NCBI GenBank assembly: GCA_902801375.1 | Contig: CADCIB010000001.1 | Location: 166,440 to 230,439, forward strand | Origin: an uncultured Prevotellaceae bacterium | GTDB taxonomy: Bacteria > Bacteroidota > Bacteroidia > Bacteroidales > Bacteroidaceae | DNA length: 64,000 nt | Reading direction: 5' to 3' | Program-made: the position numbers and the translations under genes | Notes under the pieces: generated by a model | Told to the model about the DNA's origin: nothing | Seen by the model: only the letters and a program-made list of their open reading frames with translations | Databases searched by the model: none | Part shown: one piece after another, positions 58,054 through 64,000 of the stretch | Position numbering within the stretch: the first letter of the stretch is position 1 | Layout: each line of letters opens with the position of its first letter

Positions 58054-58809
58054 TCACAATTGTTTATTGGTTTGTGAATCAAGTTGTTGCTCATTGTAGC
58101 GCAGGATGCAGTACAGCCCTTCGGGCACGAGATAGGGATCGGTCACCACTTCTACATCATCGGCCAAAGCCAAATCTAAGTGTACGCCTCCCGTGAAGCA
58201 CACCACAAGACGAGGGTACATCTTCCGATAGCGCTCCACATAGCCCTCGATTTCATGCCGCAGACCATTCAACACCCCACAGCGGATGGCCGTTTCGGTG
58301 GTGTTGCCAAATTCCGGCATCTCGCCCAAAGCTTCCACCAAGGGGAGTTTACCTGTGAACTGGTGCAGGGCTTTCAGCCGCATAAGCGGTCCCGGGGAGA
58401 TGTTGCCGCCAAGATATTCGCCCTCCTCGCTGAGGAAGTCGAACGTCGCGCATGTGCCGATGTCAATAATTAGCACATTTCGCCCTGGCCATCGTGACCA
58501 CGCACCTACAGCGGCAGCCATCCTGTCGGCACCCAATGTGCGGGGTGTCTGATAGCGACTGGCTATCGGAACAGGGGTTAAGCCACTCTCATACCTTAAT
58601 ATGGGATACGGCAACCGGGCAAACGCATCCTCCAGATGCTGGGGAATGTCTACCACACTGCTGTAGATGCCTCCGCTGAAAGAAGCATCGCGGCAATACT
58701 CCAGAATCTCGTCCTGCTCGGACAAAGCCACACGACGTTCCTCAATGATGCCACCATCATGCCGCACCATTTTCACATACGTATTGCCTATGTCGATAAT
58801 CAGTATCAC
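58054..58809 (-). CDS. coaX: Type III pantothenate kinase
   Basis: First step of coenzyme A synthesis; 251 aa. ASKHA-fold phosphate motifs MILIIDIGNTYVK and NVLIIDIGTCATFDFL; GADRMAAAVGAW is the substrate region. Leads the coaX-OMP-lptC-hlyC set. Confidence 0.95.
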   Translation of the reverse strand: MILIIDIGNTYVKMVRHDGGIIEERRVALSEQDEILEYCRDASFSGGIYSSVVDIPQHLEDAFARLPYPILRYESGLTPVPIASRYQTPRTLGADRMAAAVGAWSRWPGRNVLIIDIGTCATFDFLSEEGEYLGGNISPGPLMRLKALHQFTGKLPLVEALGEMPEFGNTTETAIRCGVLNGLRHEIEGYVERYRKMYPRLVVCFTGGVHLDLALADDVEVVTDPYLVPEGLYCILRYNEQQLDSQTNKQL

Positions 58810-58831
58810 TACCTACAACGAAAATCGGCTG

Positions 58832-58839
58832 CAAATGTA
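58832..58839 (-). promoter_or_regulatory. Putative promoter box of the coaX operon
   Basis: TACATTTG followed by CAGC on the minus strand, 23 nt before ATG 58809. Confidence 0.6.
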
Positions 58840-58967
58840 CAAATTAATATCCAATTATCATCATCTTATACAAAAAATTAGCTTTTCTTGTTGAAAATTT
58901 AATTTTAAAACAAACAGTCATAAAAGACCATCATCGCTGAGTGAGGGTAGTCTCGGTAAGGTATCAT

Positions 58968-59138
58968 CTACCGATAGTTCCGATCTGATGTTATGGGGCG
59001 TCTTGTTGGAGTGATTATAGCTGAAGCATCTTCCAAGAACTTAATCTCGTTGTCGTAGTTCAGGAGATAGCTCCACTCCATAGCGGAAACTGCCATGAAG
59101 AATGGAAACTCCAAATGCAATGCAATACTTGCTGTCAT
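58968..59138 (-). CDS. Possible 56-aa small protein or gene remnant
   Basis: From ATG 59138 the minus strand encodes MTASIALHLEFPFFMAVSAM and continues to DRNYR. The frame is open about 14 codons further upstream (TKTIIDFVVSDG). The composition looks like real protein rather than noise, but I recognise no family and no promoter. It may be the tail of a decayed gene. Confidence 0.3.
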   Translation of the reverse strand: MTASIALHLEFPFFMAVSAMEWSYLLNYDNEIKFLEDASAIITPTRRPITSDRNYR

Positions 59139-59182
59139 ACCGTCAGAAACGACAAAATCAATGATGGTCTTTGTCTACCATA

Positions 59183-59290
59183 CAGATAATTTCTGATGTC
59201 GTCTCAGATGGTCTGAGACAACCTTAGAGATAAGCTCTGACAGTCTCAGAAATGATCTTAGACAACCTCAGAGATGATATTAGAATAAGT
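59183..59290. repeat. 22-bp tandem repeat array D (5 degenerate units)
   Basis: Units start at 59183, 59205 (20 bp), 59225, 59247 and 59269. The later ones approximate CAGARATGATMTTAGACAACCT. The first includes TTTCTGATG, matching TTTCTGACG of repeats C and E. GTCTCAGA-TGG-TCTGAGAC (59201-59219) is a perfect 8-bp palindrome across units 1-2. Confidence 0.75.
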
Positions 59291-59366
59291 TGGAAACTAT
59301 CGTTGACAGCGTAAAACAGATAATAACCAATTCCAATTCTTTATTATTCCTCAGTTTGATGCAGAA

Positions 59367-59414
59367 GGGGAACTATTCAACGATTACCATATAGTAGTCA
59401 CTGAATAGCTCCCC
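59367..59414. repeat. 13-bp inverted repeat with 22-nt loop
   Basis: GGGGAACTATTCA pairs with TGAATAGCTCCCC (one mismatch). It lies about 100 nt after the stop of the BACON-type gene on the minus strand; no T run follows, so it is not a typical terminator but may stabilise the 3' end. Confidence 0.7.
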
Positions 59415-59516
59415 ATAATTTCTGTTTTCAAGAATTCATCATGCCCGAATCACGATTCTATCGACGAATGCTATCGTAGTTTAAGTGCGATACTTCGTTC
59501 ATTGGCAATCTAAGGT

Positions 59517-61691
59517 CTAATTGGCCTGTGAGCCAGCATCTTGTATCAATTCCACCGATATGTATTGTCCATCGTCGGTTCGAATACTGAAGTATCGTGT
59601 TGTTTCAAAAGGATCCGTGTTGGCATCACAAGTAAAGGAAATTGTTCCTTCTCGTTCCTGATAATACCAACTATTCTTGTCGTATTCGCCTTCAGGTTCG
59701 TAAACTTGCCCATCATAACGAATATACTCTCCACTATACTTGTATCTGATGGTATGTGGGCCCGCACTAGCAGATATTCGCTTCGTTACGGCTTCAAATT
59801 TATGATAACGGTGTATCTGATAATCATAAACAGTTGGGAAAAGGGCTCCAAAGAAGTTGGCAACTAATATGACAGAAAAGGTGCCTGTGCGCAGCCCCTC
59901 TGTAGGAAACGTGGCTGTTATCTCGTCGGGGCCGGCTCCTAAGAAATAGGATCCTGGCGTCATCTGTACATCGTATGGCTTTTGCCACTGTACAGATCCA
60001 TCGTCGGTATAAACTATAGTTTCAGGGTTATACAACCCTAAGCCCAAGGTCATGGGAATGAATGTCTTGTCGGCTGGTGTGACAGAAGCCTTGATCCCCT
60101 CTTCCTCTGTATAAATGACATTCCATTCCTTGATATGCGGAATGACGTATAGCGTATCGTTTCCGAAGGGCCAATGTGTGGAGAAGAAAGTCTTTTCTTC
60201 CGGATCCTTCCACATCAACGCTGCGCTGGCTTTCGCCTCGAAGTCGACAGAGCATTTTGAGATTGTCAGCTGACCATTGTAGAGCGTCGGTCGTTCGTCT
60301 TCGTTGATACCATCAAACTTTATTCCGATACTACCATCGACTCTCGGACCACAATAGAGGTCAAGTTCCATGCTGGCGGATAGTATCTTATGCATCCAGT
60401 AGGCAGTGGACACGTTGGCACTGAATTTCAGTCCTGTCTGTAAGAAACCTCTTAGTTTGATCTCAACATTCCCCGTGTTTTCAAACAACTCTTCTTCTAC
60501 CTTTTTATTGTCTTCTACCTTGTAGAAGTCGTAACGCAAGGGGAAATAGGGAAGGTCGGTGTCCACGATGATGGACTCACCCAGTCCGAAATTCATCTCG
60601 GGGAAATTCAGGCGCGCCTCTATGCCACCATCGCCACGGAAGAACCATTCGGGCAGGGGTGCTGTCTGCAAGACGGGGAACGAGGCGGGAAAGGGTATGG
60701 CCTTGAGGTAGGGTGCCAGGTCACCTATCTGGTATTCGAATTGATAAGAAGCCGTAATGCCGATGGACGGTTTTGCGGTAAGCGAGAAATCGCGCGAAAG
60801 TTTTACGAAGACGCGACGCCAGCTGATGTTATAGGCTACATGCAGGCCGACTTTGAGTCCCAACTCAGCAGAGAGGTCAATGCTTAGGTGGTCGTTCGGC
60901 TCCCACGAGCGTGTAAAGGTGCCCGAGATGTCAACAAGATTGATGCTTCCACTACCAGACTCTGCCTTGCGTGGCATTCCGTTGGCATCGCATCCTGCTA
61001 TGCGGCGGCGCAGGTTGCCTTGCTCGTCGTATCCTACATCCTCCACGGTGATGTATTGTTCAAACACATCGGCAAGGTCGTCAACATACGCTACAGTATA
61101 GTAATAGCTCTGGTCGTCCTCGCCATTGTAGGGAGCCGGCGACGACTCGCCTGTTATCCTGCCTACCCATCCGCCCACGCCAAACACGTCAGGATTGGCT
61201 CCTGCCAGCACGTCGCCGATTTGAGGGAGGAGATGTGAGGGGATGGACTTGGAAAGCCCCAGACGCTGGTAGCCGTAGTAGTCGCTTGTCTGCGTCACGT
61301 AGGGCGTAATGCCCAGTTCGTCCATATTCTTCAGCTTCGGATTGAAGCGGATTTCAGGCTGCTGGAAGCCGATGGAGTCGATGGCCACCAAGGGGATGCG
61401 GTAGATGCTGTCGGGGGTCTCTATTTCCTGCACCACGTAATAGTCGTACTCCACAGAGTCGACGCCAATCTTCGAGAAGTTCATGCGAAGTACTTGGTCA
61501 TAGAAGAAGCCGTCGAAGTCGCCGTCGTTGCGGTAGATGAAGAAGGCCTCTGGCTCCGTCTGCGCCTGCACCTCGTTGAGCATCGATGCTGGAACAACGA
61601 GCAAGACCAACATCAGCAGCTTGAGGGCAATCTCGCTCCTCACTCCTCGCTCCCCACTCCTCGATAATCTTAAGAAATGATTCATTTTCAT
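59517..61691 (-). CDS. Large secreted protein with BACON-like C-terminus
   Basis: 724 aa. The hydrophobic signal core (ALKLLMLVLLVVPASML) is preceded by 21 residues whose middle (SRSGERGVRSE) is translated from purine-rich heptad repeats, so the N-terminus is unusual. The middle is beta-rich with no named domain. The last 60 residues (GTISFTCDANTDPF ... RYFSIRTDDGQYISVELIQDAG) resemble a BACON carbohydrate- or mucin-binding domain. Coupled to the upstream gene by an ATGA overlap. Confidence 0.75.
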   Translation of the reverse strand: MKMNHFLRLSRSGERGVRSEIALKLLMLVLLVVPASMLNEVQAQTEPEAFFIYRNDGDFDGFFYDQVLRMNFSKIGVDSVEYDYYVVQEIETPDSIYRIPLVAIDSIGFQQPEIRFNPKLKNMDELGITPYVTQTSDYYGYQRLGLSKSIPSHLLPQIGDVLAGANPDVFGVGGWVGRITGESSPAPYNGEDDQSYYYTVAYVDDLADVFEQYITVEDVGYDEQGNLRRRIAGCDANGMPRKAESGSGSINLVDISGTFTRSWEPNDHLSIDLSAELGLKVGLHVAYNISWRRVFVKLSRDFSLTAKPSIGITASYQFEYQIGDLAPYLKAIPFPASFPVLQTAPLPEWFFRGDGGIEARLNFPEMNFGLGESIIVDTDLPYFPLRYDFYKVEDNKKVEEELFENTGNVEIKLRGFLQTGLKFSANVSTAYWMHKILSASMELDLYCGPRVDGSIGIKFDGINEDERPTLYNGQLTISKCSVDFEAKASAALMWKDPEEKTFFSTHWPFGNDTLYVIPHIKEWNVIYTEEEGIKASVTPADKTFIPMTLGLGLYNPETIVYTDDGSVQWQKPYDVQMTPGSYFLGAGPDEITATFPTEGLRTGTFSVILVANFFGALFPTVYDYQIHRYHKFEAVTKRISASAGPHTIRYKYSGEYIRYDGQVYEPEGEYDKNSWYYQEREGTISFTCDANTDPFETTRYFSIRTDDGQYISVELIQDAGSQAN
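61632..61663. repeat. 7-bp purine/pyrimidine repeats within the 5' coding region
   Basis: On the minus strand GAGGAGT-GGGGAGC-GAGGAGT-GAGGAGC-GAG: two 14-bp units made of four related heptads, translated as SRSGERGVRSE. Similar heptads fill the spacer at 16521-16549. Confidence 0.75.
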
Positions 61692-62167
61692 CGCTTCTGG
61701 AATTTATAAGTTGCTTCACCTGCCTTTACGATATACGTGCCCAACGGCATGTCCTTCAGTGATACGATGGAGGGCTCGCCAGCACGTGCCTGCTGCACGC
61801 CAAGCAGCTTTCCGTCCACGGAGTAGAGCTCGAGGCGTGTGTCTTCGGCCAGTCCCTCAAACTTCATCATGTCCTCGCCCTGGCTGAACTTGATTTCGCC
61901 TGGGCGCACTTTCGCAATCGTCGTCGGGCCCAATTGTCCCTCAAACGTATAGCGCAGCACGTTCTCCAGCTGATAGTAGGCCGTCGTCTTGCTTGTCGTG
62001 ATGACCAGCTTGCCGCCCTCGAAGGTGGTCTCCGGCTCCTCGTTGAGGTCGAAGTATACTTTCTCGCCCGACTTTTGCCACACCACCAAGCGCTGACTTT
62101 CGCTCTGCGCATTCATCGCCGACGGCAGTGCCAACGCGAATACGAATAGAATGAGAATCTTTTTCAT
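61688..62167 (-). CDS. Small secreted protein with C-terminal sorting-like domain
   Basis: 159 aa with signal peptide (cleavage after MNAQ). The end (TRLELYSVDGKLLGVQQA ... LPLGTYIVKAG..YKFQK pattern) resembles the Por/type IX-associated C-terminal domain seen on secreted Bacteroidetes proteins. It precedes and overlaps the BACON-type gene, suggesting that the two act together at the cell surface. Confidence 0.75.
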   Translation of the reverse strand: MKKILILFVFALALPSAMNAQSESQRLVVWQKSGEKVYFDLNEEPETTFEGGKLVITTSKTTAYYQLENVLRYTFEGQLGPTTIAKVRPGEIKFSQGEDMMKFEGLAEDTRLELYSVDGKLLGVQQARAGEPSIVSLKDMPLGTYIVKAGEATYKFQKR

Positions 62168-62204
62168 AATTGATAAATTTTGGATTTGTTACTCATACTG
62201 CGTA

Positions 62205-62212
62205 CAAAAATA
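62205..62212 (-). promoter_or_regulatory. Possible promoter box of the two secreted-protein genes
   Basis: TATTTTTG on the minus strand, 38 nt before ATG 62167; AT-rich context lowers confidence. Confidence 0.4.
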
Positions 62213-62375
62213 AAAAATAATTGATAAAAACGGCTTCAACATCCAATCTTTCAAGCAGCAATTAATTTTTTTTAAGCCATACAGACCACATGAAAACAAC
62301 AATTCCATAGTCTTTAACTATTACACCTCATGCGTTAATCTTTTAAAAATATTCGTCACTTCCGATTATTCTTCG

Positions 62376-62383
62376 TAACTTTG
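62376..62383 (+). promoter_or_regulatory. Putative promoter box of the deoxynucleoside kinase pair
   Basis: TAACTTTG followed by CAAA, 37 nt before the GTG at 62420. Confidence 0.65.
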
Positions 62384-62419
62384 CAAAAAAGATACAAATA
62401 ACAACTAACCTGTAACAAC

Positions 62420-63040
62420 GTGTATATAGCTATAGCAGGAAATATCGGAAGCGGAAAGACGACGCTCACCACACTCTTGGCCAAACACTACGGATGGACG
62501 CCACGCTTCGAGGACGTGAAGTTCAACCCCTACCTTGAGGACTATTATAAGGATATCCGCCGGTGGTCGTTCAACCTTGAGGTGTACTACCTTAAACACC
62601 GCTTCCGCGACCTGCTGGAAATAGCGAAGTCAGAGAATACCATCATTCAGGACCGATCCATCTTCGAGGGAGTTTATGTGTTTACAGCCAACAACAAGGA
62701 TATGGGCAACCTCGACGACCGCGACTACCAGACTTACATGGAACTCTTCGAACAGATGATTGGTGTTGCCAAGTTGCCCGAACTCATGATTTATCTCCGG
62801 GCTTCTGTACCACACCTCGTGGCCAACATCCAGAAACGCGGACGTGAATACGAACAGACAATCCAACTTGAATACCTCAAGGGTCTGAACGACCGCTACG
62901 AAGATTTCATCAACAACAAATATCCAGGCAAAACACTGACTATCGATGTCGACGACCTCGACTTCCTCCACAATAAGCACGACCTCGCAGGTATAATCGA
63001 CCGCATCGATGCCACACTCTTCGGACTTTTCCCTCCTTAA
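62420..63040 (+). CDS. Deoxynucleoside kinase, copy 1 (GTG start)
   Basis: 206 aa, dCK/dGK-type fold. P-loop GNIGSGKT (7-14), Glu-Asp pair after PRFED, and the DRS motif at 78-80 (IIQDRSIFEG). Phosphorylates a deoxynucleoside with ATP or another NTP for salvage. The start codon is GTG (GTG TAT ATA GCT). Followed 80 nt later by a paralogue of equal length. Confidence 0.92.
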   Translation: MYIAIAGNIGSGKTTLTTLLAKHYGWTPRFEDVKFNPYLEDYYKDIRRWSFNLEVYYLKHRFRDLLEIAKSENTIIQDRSIFEGVYVFTANNKDMGNLDDRDYQTYMELFEQMIGVAKLPELMIYLRASVPHLVANIQKRGREYEQTIQLEYLKGLNDRYEDFINNKYPGKTLTIDVDDLDFLHNKHDLAGIIDRIDATLFGLFPP

Positions 63041-63059
63041 ACAAAAGCAACAGAAATGT

Positions 63060-63083
63060 TGTGTAAGTCGCTATCTCATAGCG
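63060..63083 (+). repeat. AAGTCGCTAT hairpin motif, third copy
   Basis: TGTGTAAGTCGCTAT then CTC then ATAGCG: the stem CGCTAT/ATAGCG (63069-63083) is perfect. Same motif as at 3932 and 3965, again in the 5' region of a gene. Confidence 0.6.
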
Positions 63084-63120
63084 AAAAACAAAAAACGATA
63101 ATTGTAAAAATTTACATAAT

Positions 63121-63741
63121 ATGCATATCGCAATCGCAGGAAACATCGGAAGTGGCAAGACAACACTCACTCGTATGCTTGCCAAGAGATACGGCTGGAC
63201 TCCAAGATTCGAGCCGGTTGACAATAATCCATACCTAGCAGATTTCTACGAAGATATGGCACGCTGGTCATTCAATCTGCAAATCTATTTTCTCAACAAA
63301 CGATTCAAAGAAGTAGTGGAAATATCAAAGTCGAGTGACACCATCATACAGGACCGCACCATCTTTGAAGACGCACGAATCTTCGCCCCCAACCTCTACG
63401 ACCAGGGGATGATGAGCAAACGCGACTTCGACAACTACTCCGACCTCTTCGACCTGATGATGTCGCTTGTCAAGTTGCCCGATCTCATGATTTACATTCG
63501 CTCCACCATACCCAATCTGGTGGCGCAGATTCAGAAACGCGGGCGTGAATACGAGAAATCCATCCGTATTGATTACCTCACAGGCCTAAACAAACGTTAC
63601 GAGGAGTGGATTAGCACCTACAAAGGCAACCTCATCATCGTCGACGGCGACACAACGAAGTTCGAGAGCAATCCGCAGGACTTTCGACGCATCACAGACA
63701 CTATTGACTCCGAACTGTACGGCCTCTTCCCCATGCAGTGA
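63121..63741 (+). CDS. Deoxynucleoside kinase, copy 2
   Basis: 206 aa, same architecture as copy 1: GNIGSGKT (7-14) and DRT at 78-80 (IIQDRTIFED). Substrate-region differences: PRFEPVDNNPYLADFY here against PRFEDVKFNPYLEDYY in copy 1. Tandem kinases of this fold in Lactobacillus form heterodimers with different base specificity; a similar division of labour is likely. Start ATG 63121 after the hairpin motif. Confidence 0.92.
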   Translation: MHIAIAGNIGSGKTTLTRMLAKRYGWTPRFEPVDNNPYLADFYEDMARWSFNLQIYFLNKRFKEVVEISKSSDTIIQDRTIFEDARIFAPNLYDQGMMSKRDFDNYSDLFDLMMSLVKLPDLMIYIRSTIPNLVAQIQKRGREYEKSIRIDYLTGLNKRYEEWISTYKGNLIIVDGDTTKFESNPQDFRRITDTIDSELYGLFPMQ

Positions 63742-63765
63742 TCATCAAAACCTCAGATAAGACAT

Positions 63766-63865
63766 TTTCTGACGTAAGTAAACAATATTTCTGACGTAAG
63801 TAAACAATAGTTTTGACGTAAGTAAACAATAATTTTGACGTAAGTAAACAATACTTCTGACACAA
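63766..63865. repeat. 22-bp tandem repeat array E (4.5 units)
   Basis: Units at 63766, 63788, 63810 and 63832 share GACGTAAGTAAACAATA (17 bp exact) and vary in the first five bases; a half unit follows at 63854. Begins 24 bp after the kinase stop and ends just before the rRNA terminator. Confidence 0.95.
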
Positions 63866-63870
63866 CACAA

Positions 63871-63912
63871 AAAAAGCGTCCTCCGAATCGGCTGACCGAA
63901 ACGGAGGACGCT
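63871..63912 (-). terminator. Terminator of the rRNA operon
   Basis: AGCGTCCTCCG / CGGAGGACGCT, a perfect 11-bp stem with 16-nt loop. On the minus strand it is followed by a T run, directly after the 5S rRNA. Confidence 0.9.
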
Positions 63913-63922
63913 CATCAAAAAA

Positions 63923-64000
63923 AGGCGGCTACCTACTCTCCCGCATTGCATTGCAGTACCATCGGCGATGGCGGGCTTAACTGCTCTGTTCGGAATGGGA
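63923..64000 (-). rRNA. rrf: 5S ribosomal RNA (3' part, continues beyond window)
   Basis: The minus strand reads TCCCATTCCGAACAGAGCAG, followed by TTAAGCCCGCCA and ending GGGAGAGTAGGTAGCCGCC, the conserved 5S rRNA 3' half. The 5' end lies outside the window, and a full rRNA operon probably continues to the right. Confidence 0.93.

Larger units (their letters stand above)
58840..59516. other. Longest gene-poor stretch of the window
   Basis: Contains a possible 56-aa fragment (58968-59138), 22-bp array D, and a long inverted repeat (59367-59414). The remainder is AT-rich and shows nothing else I can support. Confidence 0.5.

Noticed and set aside
63766-63865. CRISPR-like repeat run
   Set aside because: Units are contiguous 22-mers with no spacers, and no cas genes are present.

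Overview
The window looks like a chromosomal segment of a Bacteroidales bacterium, most likely Prevotellaceae. Promoter-like TAnnTTTG boxes (often TACCTTTG) with an upstream TTG about 20 nt away recur before genes, as is typical of Bacteroidetes. The gene content also fits: LptC beside a CNNM/HlyC protein and a PpiD-like foldase, a class III fructose bisphosphatase, a DUF5686-type protein, a BACON-like C-terminus, and 'DLQGRR' C-terminal tails on secreted proteins. Genes are dense, many start codons overlap the previous stop as ATGA, and almost everything is housekeeping or cell envelope. I see no prophage, integrative element, insertion sequence or CRISPR array.

Layout. 1-5.4 kb: lon (3' part), tgt, an LptF/G-type permease and a DEAD-box RNA helicase. 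5.5-10 kb: patatin lipase, hpt, adk, obg, pgeF. 10-15 kb (minus): a decayed secreted-protein gene, a eukaryote-like glycogen branching enzyme and a 14-repeat MORN protein. 15.7-21.7 kb (minus): a five-gene run of nucleotidyltransferase, ATP-grasp ligase, CDP-alcohol phosphatidyltransferase, DUF5686-like outer-membrane protein and HAD hydrolase, probably making a modified lipid or other phosphodiester of the envelope. 21.9-22.7 kb: adhesin-head lipoprotein. 22.8-30.9 kb: an RNA methyltransferase fused in frame to a DPP-IV-type peptidase, then a sialidase, purD and two membrane proteins. 30.9-34.5 kb (minus): TPR protein, def, ruvX, SPOR lipoprotein. 34.7-35.6 kb: YtxH/holin-like stress-type cluster. 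35.6-38.3 kb (minus): candidate small RNA, PhnP-like hydrolase, murB, lipoprotein. 38.7-40.7 kb: cyclophilin and small unknowns, one resembling Imm32. 41-50 kb: ADP-forming acyl-CoA synthetase, ftsE, aspartokinase, two glycosyltransferase-like genes, fbp. 50-62 kb: outer-membrane barrel, lpd, then coaX-OMP-lptC-hlyC and ppiD, and two secreted proteins. 62-64 kb: two tandem deoxynucleoside kinases and the 3' end of a 5S rRNA gene on the minus strand.

The most unusual signal lies between genes. Five places carry tandem repeats with a period of 22 bp (6561, 15571, 40885, 59183, 63766). Their units differ from array to array, but three share the core TTTCTGAYG, and most contain short perfect palindromes. 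Other points worth a second look are the methyltransferase-peptidase fusion next to a G7 tract, a compact promoter-to-terminator small RNA locus at 35.6 kb, a palindromic repeat that has become an in-frame 10-residue repeat inside the HAD protein, and a hairpin motif (AAGTCGCTRT) shared by two distant 5' regions. All of this was read by eye from the sequence; no search was run.
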